This document shows positions 37,184-46,295 of a stretch of DNA of 64,000 nt, piece after piece. The first letter of the stretch is position 1, and the number at the start of each line of letters is the position of its first letter. This DNA comes from Oceanobacillus senegalensis. GTDB lineage: Bacteria > Bacillota > Bacilli > Bacillales > Amphibacillaceae. Below the pieces are notes generated by a model. That model was not told where the DNA came from. It did not search any database and saw nothing but the letters and a program-made list of their open reading frames with translations. Where the stretch lies: positions 3,570,039-3,634,038 of the forward strand of contig NZ_LT839648.1 of NCBI RefSeq assembly GCF_900176885.1, given 5' to 3'. The position numbers were made by a program, and so were the translations under genes.

Positions 37184-38484
37184 AAATGATTTGCTCTTAA
37201 TTTTATTCGATCTATCGTGTATCCAATTACAGCTCCAATAAATGCCGGTAATACCCATCCCAATCCATTCTCGAAAAATGGCATGACCCCAATCCACTTT
37301 TCAAGTATTATTGGGTCAAATCCTATGCTTACTAGAACATCATATAAAGCATAAAATGATGTTAGCAGGATGGAAAACTGGTACATTTTTTTACTGTATC
37401 CAATGAATGGCTGGAATAAAGAAAGGATAATTAACACGATAGCAAAAGGATAAACTAGAATTAATAAAGGCGTAGCGATAGCTATTACTAATTCTAAACC
37501 TAGATTGGAAACCAGCAATCCGATCAAAACAAAAATTCCTACATACGTTTTATAACTAATCCTCGGGTAAATCTCATTAAAAAATCTAGAGCATGCATTT
37601 GTCAGTCCGATGGTTGTAGTTAAACAAGCCAATATAACAATCGCACCGAATAATAGACTACCTCCATTACCAAACAATGTGTTTGAGGCTACGACCAATA
37701 TTTCCGCTCCAGATGTTAGTGGCATTTCTTTTGGTATGACAACACCCATCCAGCCCAGCGATACATAGACAATGGCTAATCCCGTACAAGCAAGTATTCC
37801 TGCTCCCAGTGTTCCTTTTACGATGGATTGTTTACTTTTGGCTCCTTTATCCTTTAACCCATTAATAATAACAATTCCAAAGGCTAAGGCTGCGATGGCA
37901 TCCATTGTAAAATAGCCTTCTAAAAATCCATTAATAAATGGAGAGGTTGCATACTTTTCAACGGGTGACGTCGCTGGGCTATGGAATTGAAGAAATGCTT
38001 GGATAAAGAGAATGGATAAAACCACCAATAAGACCGGAGTTAGAATTTGCCCAACACGGTCTATCATTTTCTTTGGATTTAAGCTTATTAGATAGGTAGC
38101 AGCAAAAAACACAAAAGAAAAAAAGAATAAGGAAAAACGGTTATCTAATGGAATAATCTGAATAAAGCCTAGTTCATATGCGACATTAGATGCTCGTGGA
38201 ATTCCATAAAGTGCCCCAATTGACATATAAATGAGTATTGCGAAAATTAATCCAAAAATACGGTGTACTCGATTACCGATGGAAATTAACCCACTTTCTG
38301 AAAGAGAGACAGAAATAATTGCCATGAATGGGAGTAATACACCGGTAATGAGAAAACCTGTTATAGCAGGGCCGAAGCTACTTCCAGATTCCAGACCTAA
38401 AAAAGGTGGGAAAATAAGATTGCCTGCTCCGAAAAACAAAGAAAATAGCATAAGGCCAGAAAGTAGAATATATTTCTTGTTCAT
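37156..38484 (-). CDS. brnQ: Branched-chain amino acid:cation symporter
   Basis: LIVCS-family carrier that imports leucine, isoleucine or valine with sodium or protons. It has 442 residues with about 12 hydrophobic helices, opening with the family signature FSLFFGAGNLIFPP near 14-27. GGGGGA precedes the ATG. It starts 16 bases after the YitT-type gene, so both share the promoter and attenuator at about 39335-39436. The stop lies inside the convergent terminator. Confidence 0.95.
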   Translation of the reverse strand: MNKKYILLSGLMLFSLFFGAGNLIFPPFLGLESGSSFGPAITGFLITGVLLPFMAIISVSLSESGLISIGNRVHRIFGLIFAILIYMSIGALYGIPRASNVAYELGFIQIIPLDNRFSLFFFSFVFFAATYLISLNPKKMIDRVGQILTPVLLVVLSILFIQAFLQFHSPATSPVEKYATSPFINGFLEGYFTMDAIAALAFGIVIINGLKDKGAKSKQSIVKGTLGAGILACTGLAIVYVSLGWMGVVIPKEMPLTSGAEILVVASNTLFGNGGSLLFGAIVILACLTTTIGLTNACSRFFNEIYPRISYKTYVGIFVLIGLLVSNLGLELVIAIATPLLILVYPFAIVLIILSLFQPFIGYSKKMYQFSILLTSFYALYDVLVSIGFDPIILEKWIGVMPFFENGLGWVLPAFIGAVIGYTIDRIKLRANHLKTTYSKTK

Positions 38485-38500
38485 TGGTTAAATAGTCCCC

Positions 38501-39307
38501 CTAATTTTTAGCGAATTCGCCATCAACTTCGATGGTTTCGAATATATTAATAAATGCCTTTTCATCATGTTTCCGGACGATTTCTTTCACTTTGATTGTT
38601 TCATAACGAGTAAGTACCATCATAAGTATTTGCTTATTCTCCATGGTATATCCTCCGTAGCCATCTGTAATCGTTATTCCACGATAGATGGAGTCTAACA
38701 GTTCTTTGCGAATGACCTCTCCTTTTGTCGTAATAATCTGCATGGTTAATTTAATATGATTCGTATGAATCGTGTCAATTAATTTACCTGTTATAAAAAT
38801 AGATAGGAGCGTATAAAGTGCAAGATTCCAGCCAAATATAGCACCGGAGAAAAGCACGATAATACCGTTCATTGCCGTTAGCAGTAAACCAACGCTTATA
38901 TTACTGGAACGAGAGATAATGATCGCGATAATATCCAGACCACCAGAGGTTCCAGAAAATTTTAAAATAATGCCGATCCCAATCCCACTGATAACCCCAC
39001 CAAAAATAGAAGAAAGCAGGGTGTTATCTGATACTTGGACAATGGGAAGAACATATAAAAATACCGATAATGATAGTACGGAAATAAGCGTATTAAAGGT
39101 AATTTCCTTTCCTAGCTTATAATATCCGAATAATAAAATTGGTAAGTTTAATACAAAGTTCAATACCCCAGTATCAAAGGGAGTGAGTATACCGAGTAAA
39201 ATAGCAATCCCACTGATTCCACTACTTAGAATTTCATAAGGAACCAGGAAGAAATTAAAGGCAAACGCAATGATTAATGAACCGAAAATGACAATGAGAT
39301 TTTTCAT
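38501..39307 (-). CDS. YitT family membrane protein
   Basis: 268-residue YitT-type protein (DUF161 plus C-terminal DUF2179). About five or six membrane helices cover residues 5-180 and end in a soluble domain (IHTNHIKLTMQIITTKGEVI onward). The function is unknown, and paralogues are numerous in Bacillaceae. I chose the ATG at 39307 because AGGAGATA lies upstream; the open frame runs further upstream through the leader, but that part is an RNA structure rather than coding. It is co-transcribed with brnQ. Confidence 0.88.
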   Translation of the reverse strand: MKNLIVIFGSLIIAFAFNFFLVPYEILSSGISGIAILLGILTPFDTGVLNFVLNLPILLFGYYKLGKEITFNTLISVLSLSVFLYVLPIVQVSDNTLLSSIFGGVISGIGIGIILKFSGTSGGLDIIAIIISRSSNISVGLLLTAMNGIIVLFSGAIFGWNLALYTLLSIFITGKLIDTIHTNHIKLTMQIITTKGEVIRKELLDSIYRGITITDGYGGYTMENKQILMMVLTRYETIKVKEIVRKHDEKAFINIFETIEVDGEFAKN

Positions 39308-39334
39308 TTCAATATCTCCTCTATTCGTTGCACG

Positions 39335-39436
39335 AAAAAAACTCGTTCCCTGTTCTAGGGACGAGTTTGCGTCCGTATCTGCCACGATATGAAACCATTC
39401 AAAAATTAATCTATCAGAGCGGGAAAACAGAGTCAA
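39335..39436 (-). promoter_or_regulatory. Promoter and attenuator leader of the yitT-like/brnQ operon
   Basis: On the minus strand, TTGACT (39436-39431), a 17-base spacer and TAGATT (39413-39408) form a promoter. The roughly 95-base leader contains a TATC/GATA hairpin, then GGACG-CAAACT-CGTCC, and then a terminator formed by AACTCGTCCCT with AGGGAACGAGTT followed by seven T (39367-39335). CGTCC belongs to both stems, so they exclude each other. No T-box or known riboswitch signature is evident. Confidence 0.7.
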
Positions 39437-39634
39437 TACATTTCACGAATTAAACATATTTTTCTTTTGTAAGATTATTATTTCCAAGGATTGTAATCTT
39501 AAACAAAAAAATAAGCTGCTATTGAATTTTTAATAGCCAGATAAAATGGAGTGTCCAATAGAAAGTTTGTACGGTTCCATGAAGTAATAAATGACTGTAC
39601 AAGGTGGGCATAATGAAAGTACTTTGATAGCACT

Positions 39635-39667
39635 AAAAAAACCCCCTAATCCATAAATTTAGAGGGA
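39635..39667 (-). terminator. Terminator downstream of the heme monooxygenase gene
   Basis: On the minus strand CCCTCTAA pairs with TTAGGGGG, then seven T. It lies 118 bases beyond the stop. A second hairpin with a T tract follows at about 39508-39540. Confidence 0.7.
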
Positions 39668-39684
39668 ATTCCTTTATTGCTCCT

Positions 39685-39792
39685 TTATCGCAGGTTAAGG
39701 GGCAGTTTATTCCCCATCTTAAAAAATGGAGGAAAAAATGAACCCTTTTAGGTTGGGATGAAAGAATCCCTACTGATTGAAGATTCACTGTA
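39685..39792 (+). repeat. Dispersed intergenic repeat, family 1 (long form)
   Basis: TTATCGCAGGTTAAGGGGCA at the left and GATTGAAGATTCACT at the right, with about 65 bases between. It overlaps the last codons of the heme monooxygenase gene. Confidence 0.75.
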
Positions 39793-40105
39793 TAGATTTT
39801 AGTGTAGATACTACTTTTGATATAATGATTTCACTATCTATAATAGGGGATTCGGAAGCGTTCTTGTTTTCTGATCCCTGATGTGCTCGCTTGAATATAT
39901 CACTATCTCGCCATGCTTGGAAATCCTCGTGGCTTTCCCAATACATACTTACATTTAGTATGTCACATTCTTGCTTTTCCGTTACGGTAACTTCAACCTT
40001 ATGAAAACCCTGCATTTCTTGAAGTGGTCCAGCCTTTGTGAATCGATCGGCCATTTTTTCCGCATACCCTTTTATGGTCTTCATTTTATTCGTCACGATA
40101 ATCAT
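39785..40105 (-). CDS. IsdG/HmoA-type heme-degrading monooxygenase
   Basis: 106-residue dimeric ferredoxin-fold monooxygenase that opens heme to release iron. It has the IsdG-class features: Asn6 in IIVTNKMK, Trp in SMYWESHEDFQAWRDSD, and His in FKRAHQG followed by the SESPII segment, which together supply the heme-distorting and ligand residues. No heme transport or Fur box is visible nearby. The last few codons lie in a family 1 repeat. The start has AGGAGG close upstream. Confidence 0.9.
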   Translation of the reverse strand: MIIVTNKMKTIKGYAEKMADRFTKAGPLQEMQGFHKVEVTVTEKQECDILNVSMYWESHEDFQAWRDSDIFKRAHQGSENKNASESPIIDSEIIISKVVSTLKSIQ

Positions 40106-40266
40106 ATAGAATCCTCCTATTATTTAAACATTTCTATTAAAATAATTGTAACATGTTATCTTTAAATCATAAAAACTCCTTGTCACCAAATGATGAAATC
40201 GATTTTAAATACCAAAAAATACGGAAGTTATTGCTGGATATCCATATGATGGAATCCAGATTTGAA

Positions 40267-40295
40267 TTGACCAAATACATAATAATTGGTATCCT
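40267..40295 (+). promoter_or_regulatory. Promoter of the glycine riboswitch transcript
   Basis: TTGACC, a 17-base spacer and TATCCT, about 75 bases before the aptamer. The -10 match is moderate. Confidence 0.5.
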
Positions 40296-40369
40296 ATATT
40301 TGTTCTTTTTTAAAAAAATAATAATATTAATAGCTATGAATCTTGTGGGTAAAACTACAAAAGGAGCAG

Positions 40370-40455
40370 CTTCTGGAGAGACCGAATGATTTCGGCGCCG
40401 AAGGATTCACAATCTCAGGCAAAAGGACAGAAGAGTATACATTTAAATACTCTTG
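40370..40455 (+). ncRNA. Glycine riboswitch, single aptamer with 3' ghost-like hairpin
   Basis: P1 CTTCTG/CAGAAG (40370-40375 with 40428-40433) encloses the glycine-aptamer consensus elements GGAGAGACC, GGCGCCGAAGGA and CTCAGGCAAAAGGACAG. Only one full aptamer is present. A separate 8-bp hairpin (AAGAGTAT/ATACTCTT, to about 40455) follows, as in singlet glycine riboswitches that keep a ghost aptamer stem. It controls the UPF0237-UPF0210 operon. Confidence 0.93.
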
Positions 40456-40463
40456 TTCTATTT

Positions 40464-40498
40464 GAGATTGGTAGCTAAGACCAATCTCTTTTATTTTC
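40464..40498 (+). terminator. Terminator of the glycine riboswitch expression platform
   Basis: GAGATTGGT pairs with ACCAATCTC, then TTTTATTTT. Its 5' arm (TGAGATTG, 40463-40470) is perfectly complementary to CAATCTCA inside the aptamer (40410-40417), which predicts that glycine binding frees the arm and favours termination. Confidence 0.85.
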
Positions 40499-40521
40499 TA
40501 ATATTTGAAGAGGTGACAAAC

Positions 40522-40797
40522 GTGAAGAATAAACGTGCAGTAGTAAGTGTTATAGGAAAAGACCAGGTAGGTATCATTGCAAATGTAACGAATGTATTAT
40601 CCAGTAATGAAGTAAACATTTTAGATATAAGTCAGACCATCATGCAAGACTTTTTTACGATGACGATGATAGTTGACGTCACTGAAATACAAGATTTAGG
40701 TCATTTACAGCAGCAATTTGATGAGGTAAGTGAGGAAATAGGATTGGAAATAAACATTCAGTTAGAAGAAATCTTTCAAGCCATGCATCGAGTATAG
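40522..40797 (+). CDS. UPF0237 ACT-domain protein
   Basis: 91-residue single ACT domain, a fold that binds amino acids. VSVIGKDQVGIIANVTNVLS near 7-26 is the ligand-binding ACT loop. Its partner in many bacteria is the UPF0210 gene that follows here after 27 bases. It starts at GTG 40522 with AGAGGTGA upstream; the open frame extends back into the riboswitch terminator but that is not coding. With a glycine riboswitch ahead, glycine or a relative is a plausible ACT ligand (inference). Confidence 0.92.
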   Translation: MKNKRAVVSVIGKDQVGIIANVTNVLSSNEVNILDISQTIMQDFFTMTMIVDVTEIQDLGHLQQQFDEVSEEIGLEINIQLEEIFQAMHRV

Positions 40798-40824
40798 AGC
40801 TATTTTAGATAAGGAGAAGGCATA

Positions 40825-42186
40825 ATGAATATGGAATTAAATGAAATGATGGAAACGATACGAATGATCCAATTGGAAAACTTGGATATTCGTACGGTTA
40901 CAATGGGGATTAGTTTAGATGATTGTGCAGATTCTGATTTCAACCAACAAAAGGTGAAGGTTTACAATAAAATTGTTAACTATGCTGGTAACTTAAGAGA
41001 GGTAGCAGAAACTGTTGAAAAGGAATATGGAATTCCCATTATCAATAAACGTATATCCATCACTCCTATTGCGAATATATTAGGAGAGGCTACAAAAGAG
41101 CAAGCCATTGAATTGGCAAAAACATTGGATCAAGCAGCAATGACGCTTGGTGTGGACTTTATCGGTGGTTATTCCGCACTCGTGCATAAAGGAATGACAA
41201 AAGGGGAAGAAACACTGCTTGATGCACTTCCGGAGGCCTTAAGTCAAACGGAGAGGGTTTGTGCTTCTGTTTCTGTTGCTACGACGAGAACAGGGATTAA
41301 TATGGATGCAGTCCGCAGAATGGGGACTATTATTAAGAAGGCAGCAGAGCTTAGCAAGGATCAAAATGGTCTAGCTTGTGCAAAGCTTGTTGTCTTTTGT
41401 AATCCAGTAGAAGATAATCCGTTTATGGCAGGTGCCTTTCATGGAACAGGTGAAGGAGAAGTAGTCCTAAATGTGGGTGTCAGTGGTCCTGGTGTGGTTT
41501 TAAATGCATTGAAAAGGCATCATGAGGCCGATTTGGGAGAGGTTTCAGATGTTATTAAGAAAACAGCCTTTAAAATTACCAGAGCTGGTGAATTTATAGG
41601 TAGAGAAGTTGCTAAACGACTTCATGTTCCTTTTGGTATTATGGATCTTTCTCTCGCACCAACAAATGCAATGAATGATAGTGTTGCGGAAATTTTAGAG
41701 GAGATAGGGCTAGAGCGCGTCGGAACACATGGTACGATTGCCGCTCTTGCTTTGATGAATGATGCAGTGAAAAAAGGTGGTGCCATGGCGAGCTCGTATG
41801 TTGGTGGTCTAAGTGGTGCATTCATTCCGGTGAGTGAGGATAACGGGATGATCAAAGGGATTACGGATCATGCGTTAACATTGCCAAAACTAGAGGCGAT
41901 GACCTGCGTATGCTCTGTTGGCTTGGATATGATTGCTGTAACAGGCGATGCCTCAGCTTCCACACTTTCAGCATTAATTGCTGATGAGGCAGCTATTGGG
42001 ATGATTAACAAAAAGACAACAGCAGTCAGAGTTATTCCTGTTATAGGAAAAGAAAAGGGCGATATGGTAGAATTCGGTGGATTATTAGGTCGTGCCCCTG
42101 TGATGGGTGTTAATGGCTTTAGCTCCGAAAAACTAATCTCGCGTGGCGGACGAATTCCAGCGCCATTGCAAGCACTTATTAATTAA
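40825..42186 (+). CDS. UPF0210 (DUF711) family protein
   Basis: 453-residue protein of the UPF0210/DUF711 family, whose fold is related to glycyl-radical enzymes such as pyruvate formate-lyase but whose reaction is unknown. Features include [13 protein letters not shown] near the N terminus, [12 protein letters not shown] near 74, a [12 protein letters not shown] segment near 114, and a C-terminal [24 protein letters not shown] precedes the ATG. It is second gene of the glycine-riboswitch operon. Confidence 0.92.
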   Translation: MNMELNEMMETIRMIQLENLDIRTVTMGISLDDCADSDFNQQKVKVYNKIVNYAGNLREVAETVEKEYGIPIINKRISITPIANILGEATKEQAIELAKTLDQAAMTLGVDFIGGYSALVHKGMTKGEETLLDALPEALSQTERVCASVSVATTRTGINMDAVRRMGTIIKKAAELSKDQNGLACAKLVVFCNPVEDNPFMAGAFHGTGEGEVVLNVGVSGPGVVLNALKRHHEADLGEVSDVIKKTAFKITRAGEFIGREVAKRLHVPFGIMDLSLAPTNAMNDSVAEILEEIGLERVGTHGTIAALALMNDAVKKGGAMASSYVGGLSGAFIPVSEDNGMIKGITDHALTLPKLEAMTCVCSVGLDMIAVTGDASASTLSALIADEAAIGMINKKTTAVRVIPVIGKEKGDMVEFGGLLGRAPVMGVNGFSSEKLISRGGRIPAPLQALIN

Positions 42187-42283
42187 AGGAATAGATGTAA
42201 TGGCTTAAAAGGTGATGAGACTAAAAAGCTCTTGAAGAAAGGGAAACCTGTGACTTAATACCATCTGAAAAACTGATAAAAAG

Positions 42284-42344
42284 AAAAATCCGAACTAATT
42301 CGAATTCGAACGCAAGGATTTCGAATCGTAGTCCGGATTTTTTT
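42284..42344. terminator. Large terminator hairpin after the UPF0210 gene
   Basis: AAAAATCCG with CGGATTTTT at the base and ACTA/TAGT and CGAAT/ATTCG-like pairs inside, flanked by A and T runs. It probably serves both UPF0210 (plus) and the small lipoprotein gene (minus). Confidence 0.8.
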
Positions 42345-42462
42345 ATAAACGTCCTTTTGCTTCAGTCTCATTTTGTCTTGGAAGATTGTTAAATTGCCAA
42401 AGGTTACGGTCGAAGTTAATACTACCCATATCTTCCTTCGGTGCCACAAGGTAAGTTCATTT

Positions 42463-42627
42463 TTATTCTTGCTCTTGTTCTGGTGCCCCTTCTGTTTCAT
42501 TCTCCTGTTGCTCTGTAGGCTCCTCATTCGTCGCCGGATCTTCTTCATCTTCAGCGGAGCATCCAAATAATAGTCCGATAGAGATCATTCCTGAAAGTAA
42601 TAATACATTTAATTTTTTACGTTCCAA
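42463..42627 (-). CDS. Small putative lipoprotein, 54 residues
   Basis: A start at TTG 42627 with AAGGAGATGA upstream gives 54 residues. The N terminus is basic (ERKK), then a hydrophobic stretch (LNVLLLSGMISIGLLFGC) ends in the lipobox LFGC (Cys23). An extremely acidic Glu/Gln-rich tail follows (SAEDEEDPATNEEPTEQQEN and on). This is the layout of tiny exported lipoproteins seen in Bacillaceae. The function is unknown. Coding is well supported by the start signal plus the lipobox. Confidence 0.72.
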   Translation of the reverse strand: MERKKLNVLLLSGMISIGLLFGCSAEDEEDPATNEEPTEQQENETEGAPEQEQE

Positions 42628-42810
42628 ATTATCATCTCCTTACCAATATTTATGGTACATGTCTTATTGTATAATTTAATGTTTAAGACAGTATGAATGC
42701 AATGTTAATAATTTGAAAAGTTTTATTATTTAAATTAATTTGGGATGAATGGGATAAAATGGTCAAGAGTATAGGTGAAAGATGATAACTTTTTAATACC
42801 TAATAAAAAT

Positions 42811-42951
42811 GAGGCTGAGACATAACTTAAGTATTTAATTCAAAAGAAGAATAACGCACTAATTAGCGAAGTATATTTCCGTAGCGGTTTTTATCCACCA
42901 ATAACGTTCGGTTTTGCTTAGAGAAAATACTTTTGTCCCAGTCTCACATGC
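42811..42951. repeat. Dispersed repeat, family 2 (short form)
   Basis: Begins GAGGCTGAGACATAACTTAA and ends with GAAAATACTTTTGTCCCAGTCTC, which are inverted with respect to each other. The middle contains GCGAAGTATATTTCCGTAGC. Near-identical ends and middle occur in the long copy at 52760-53110. Confidence 0.8.
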
Positions 42952-43284
42952 TTAAGCTATCGGTGTTCCATTTTTAACAGGTTCATCTGGTTTTAATAGT
43001 ACGACATCATCTTCTTCTGGGATTCCACCAATGATTAAAGCCTCTGATTTAAATCCTGCAATCCTTAGGGGAGGAAAATTAACCACTCCAACAACTTGTT
43101 CTCCTATTAATTTATCTTGATTGTATCTCTTTGTAATTTGTGCGGATGATTGTTTAATCCCTATCTCTTCTCCAAAATCAATCGTAAGTTTAATTGCTGG
43201 TTTCCTTGCCTCCGGAAAAGGCTCTGCCTTTATCACAGTGCCGATTCTCATATCTAGTTTCTGAAAGTCCTTTATATCTGCCAT
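42952..43284 (-). CDS. csaA: CsaA tRNA-binding-domain chaperone
   Basis: 110-residue dimeric OB-fold (EMAP/tRNA-binding domain) protein described in B. subtilis as a chaperone with export-related activity. It shows [20 protein letters not shown], the [11 protein letters not shown] motif and [11 protein letters not shown]. The ATG at 43284 follows AGGAGGTAAC; the frame is open further upstream but without a start signal. The stop abuts a family 2 repeat that may provide its terminator. Confidence 0.94.
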   Translation of the reverse strand: MADIKDFQKLDMRIGTVIKAEPFPEARKPAIKLTIDFGEEIGIKQSSAQITKRYNQDKLIGEQVVGVVNFPPLRIAGFKSEALIIGGIPEEDDVVLLKPDEPVKNGTPIA

Positions 43285-43616
43285 TATAGTTACCTCCTGA
43301 ATAAATAAGATGTTGATCATTGTATCGTTATTTTTATTATTTCCATCTAACCGCATTTTAACATTTATAGGTAATTTATAGTATATAGTGATTTGACTAT
43401 TTCAAAAATGGGGAATTATTCATGATATGAAAGTTGGTGGATGTTCTACTCAAAATATTTATTAGTGGGAATAAATACCGCTACGAAAATACACCATAGC
43501 CTAATTTACCATTTGGTATTTTGCGAATCCCTTTTGATAGCAGAGTCAAAAATTTAAATTTCCGTTCACAATCGATATAATGGATATAAAGACTATAAAT
43601 TAGGAGAGGAACTTCG

Positions 43617-44852
43617 ATGAAGAGGGTTGTTGTTACTGGAATAGGGGCTGTTACACCGTTGGGAAATGATGCTTTTACGAGCTGGGAGAACGCCAAAAAG
43701 GGAATATCGGGTATTGCCGAGTCCACTAGACTGGATAAGGAAAAGGTGGATATCTCTATTGTTGGAGAAGTAAAAGGCTTTGAACCACAGAACTATATGG
43801 ATAAAAGAGAAGCTAGGAGAATGGGACGTTTTAGCCAATTTGCTGTTGCGGCAAGTAAAATGGCGATGGAGGATGCGGCAGTAACAGTAGGTGAAAACGT
43901 TGAGGCGGAACGTGTTGGGGTATGGATTGGTTCAGGTATTGGCGGATTAGGTGAGTTTGAAGAGCAATACCAGAAATTTTTAGATAAGGGGCAGCGAAGG
44001 GTTAGTCCTTTTACCATACCTATGTTTATACCAGATATGGCTTCAGGAAGAGTGTCGATAGAATTAGGGGCAAAGGGAGTAAATAATTGCTCTGTTACCG
44101 CTTGTGCTTCTGGTAGTAATTCTATAGGTGATGCTTTCCGGGTCATTCAGCAAAATAAGGCAGATATGATGGTCACTGGTGGTGCGGAAGCTTGTATTAC
44201 AGAAATGACTATAGCTGGTTTTTCTAATATGACAGCTTTATCTAAAAATTCTAACCCTAATCAGGCAAGTCGTCCATTTGATAAAGGTCGTGATGGATTT
44301 GTTCTAGGAGAAGGAAGCGGAGTGCTTGTTTTAGAAGAATTGGAGCATGCTAAAGCTCGTGGTGCAAAAATATATGGAGAATTAATCGGATATGGAGCAA
44401 CAGGAGATGCCTATCATATAACAACACCAGCACCAGATGGCGAGGGTGCTCAGCGTTCGATGAATGAAGCGTTAGAGGATGCAAATATTTCCTCTAATGA
44501 GGTAGACTATATCAATGCTCATGGAACATCCACTGCATATAATGACCTTTATGAAACGAATGCAATTAAAGCCGTTTTCCAAGAACATGCATATAAGCTT
44601 GCAGTTAGTTCTACCAAATCCATGACAGGTCATCTATTAGGTGGTGCTGGAGCGGTGGAGGCTGTTTTCTCCTTATTGGCCATTCGGGATTCTGTAATGC
44701 CACCAACCATTAATTATGAAACACCTGATGAGGAATTAGATTTAGATTATGTTCCAAATGTCGCGAAAGAAAAGAAACTAGACATTGTGATGTCCAATTC
44801 ATTAGGGTTTGGTGGTCATAATGCAACATTGGTATTTAGGAAATACATCTAA
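43617..44852 (+). CDS. fabF: Beta-ketoacyl-ACP synthase II
   Basis: Condensing enzyme of fatty-acid elongation (malonyl-ACP plus acyl-ACP). It has 411 residues with the Cys-His-His triad: Cys in [10 protein letters not shown] near 163, His in [11 protein letters not shown] near 302 and His in SMTGHLLGG near 338. A C-terminal GFGGHNA loop is present. No fabH precedes it here, unlike the B. subtilis fabHA-fabF pair, so this is a separate locus. GGAGAGG precedes the ATG. Confidence 0.96.
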   Translation: MKRVVVTGIGAVTPLGNDAFTSWENAKKGISGIAESTRLDKEKVDISIVGEVKGFEPQNYMDKREARRMGRFSQFAVAASKMAMEDAAVTVGENVEAERVGVWIGSGIGGLGEFEEQYQKFLDKGQRRVSPFTIPMFIPDMASGRVSIELGAKGVNNCSVTACASGSNSIGDAFRVIQQNKADMMVTGGAEACITEMTIAGFSNMTALSKNSNPNQASRPFDKGRDGFVLGEGSGVLVLEELEHAKARGAKIYGELIGYGATGDAYHITTPAPDGEGAQRSMNEALEDANISSNEVDYINAHGTSTAYNDLYETNAIKAVFQEHAYKLAVSSTKSMTGHLLGGAGAVEAVFSLLAIRDSVMPPTINYETPDEELDLDYVPNVAKEKKLDIVMSNSLGFGGHNATLVFRKYI

Positions 44853-44865
44853 TAGGATAAATAAG

Positions 44866-44910
44866 TTAGTGAACAGATAGCCTTTCTGATTTCTGTTCAC
44901 TAATTTTTTT
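44866..44910 (+). terminator. Terminator of fabF
   Basis: TTAGTGAACAGA pairs with TCTGTTCACTAA, then seven T. Confidence 0.9.
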
Positions 44911-44919
44911 CTCCCATTT

Positions 44920-45276
44920 TTATTCCCAGTGACACACCTTCAGCCGATTGTGATCCAAATCATAAACATCAAGAGATTTACTTATACCGTTGTCTAGTAT
45001 TGTGCTCGTTTTTACATTATCCCTTTGGAGTTTTTCATATGTCTTTTCTATATTTCTAGTAAAAAAGATAGGATATACTTGATTAATGCTTCTTACCTCT
45101 TTTCCTAAGTCCTTTTCAAGAATTAAAGGTATCTCACTACTACCAACCCCTAAAATAAGATAATCCGTTCCACGAAAAATCTCCTTGAATCCTAAAACTT
45201 CCTGATACCAATAACTCGCTTGCTCGATGTTATTGACCTGTAGACAGATGGAATCAATTCGGTCAATCAGGCTCAT
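44920..45276 (-). CDS. VOC superfamily (glyoxalase-like) protein
   Basis: 118-residue vicinal-oxygen-chelate fold protein: a betaalphabetabetabeta unit from SICLQVNNIEQASYWYQEVL and a second unit ending in VYDLDHNRLKVCHWE, where acidic and His residues could bind metal. It could be a lyase, dioxygenase or resistance-type protein; no specific activity can be assigned. It is monocistronic on the minus strand. The 45277-45633 region upstream has no other gene. Confidence 0.85.
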   Translation of the reverse strand: MSLIDRIDSICLQVNNIEQASYWYQEVLGFKEIFRGTDYLILGVGSSEIPLILEKDLGKEVRSINQVYPIFFTRNIEKTYEKLQRDNVKTSTILDNGISKSLDVYDLDHNRLKVCHWE

Positions 45277-45633
45277 GTTTATTCCCCCATTTTATCTGAC
45301 ATGTGTGTTCCCTTAAATGATGAGTATATTCAAGAATCAATTTTAAAATTTCCCGACACCTTATACTCCACCTGGTTTTAAGCATTCAGGGGATTACTTC
45401 CTTGTATTCATGTTTGCAAAGGGTATGATTGAATGTCGAATTTTGTTTAATTAATACTATATTCGCTATGTATATCTAAAATCCTTTTATTTATAGAAAA
45501 AATTTACTAAAAACATTGTTTAAGATTGTGGAGGAATTGTGGAAAGTATAAAATTCTTATTAATACTTTTTAAAATTACACAAATAACCTATACACATGA
45601 TAAAATTGAAATATAAATAGTAGGTGATTTAAA

Positions 45634-46236
45634 ATGAAATTATGGATGAGAAAGCTAGCAGTTGCACTAGTAACAATTGCCACATTAGGAATGTATACCC
45701 CTACGGCACTATTAGAAGTTCATGCAGATGAAGCGGAAGGTCAGCTTTCTAAATCAGATGTAAATCAGGAACCATCTGTTAAACAAGAAGTTCTTGAACA
45801 TACGGATTTAATTCTGGATAAAAAGGATAATGAGGAAGAGTCCTATTATCAAGAAATGAATGAGCATATCAAAATGCTATCTATGGAGAAATTCGGTCCA
45901 AGAATTAGTAATCAAGTAGAAGATGAATTTACTACGACGATTTTACCAGCAATGGAATATGTTATCCGGACTACAATAGAGAAAAATGGTAATGAAGTAG
46001 AAAATTACGGGATTACGGAATCTCCTACGAGTGGATATGGAGAGAGAATCTTCCATGTTTATGATTATCAGAACGAAAGAGATTTGGCTAGATTCCATGT
46101 TCGTCGTGATAATCGACCAATGGAAGGGTATTATTTCAATTTTCACTATCACCTCAGCGAGGATGGATTTAAGGATCATCATGAAATTGGTGAGATTTAT
46201 TGGGATAAAAATACACCACCAAAATGGATGGCATAA
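45634..46236 (+). CDS. ypjP: YpjP family secreted protein
   Basis: 200-residue protein with a signal peptide at about 1-31 (KLWMRKLAVALVTIATLGMY, cleavage near VHADEA). The conserved second half (FHVRRDNRPMEGYYFNFHYH near 154-173 and IYWDKNTPPKWM at the end) matches B. subtilis YpjP closely as I recall it. The function is unknown. The ribosome binding site is weak (TAGGTGATTTAAA). Possible readthrough into the rhodanese gene 59 bases later. Confidence 0.9.
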   Translation: MKLWMRKLAVALVTIATLGMYTPTALLEVHADEAEGQLSKSDVNQEPSVKQEVLEHTDLILDKKDNEEESYYQEMNEHIKMLSMEKFGPRISNQVEDEFTTTILPAMEYVIRTTIEKNGNEVENYGITESPTSGYGERIFHVYDYQNERDLARFHVRRDNRPMEGYYFNFHYHLSEDGFKDHHEIGEIYWDKNTPPKWMA

Positions 46237-46295
46237 TTTACTTAGAGCAAGCACATAGGTTAAACTAGAAGAAAATGGTCTGGAGGTAATTTATA

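Noticed and set aside
39308-39410. T-box or leader-peptide attenuator for the YitT/brnQ leader
   Set aside because: The leader is too short for a T-box, no AGGGTGG-like antiterminator sequence is seen, and the only ATG frame lacks a ribosome binding site.
40153-40389. 78-codon plus-strand open frame with a hydrophobic stretch
   Set aside because: No start signal; it contains the likely riboswitch promoter and ends inside the glycine aptamer.
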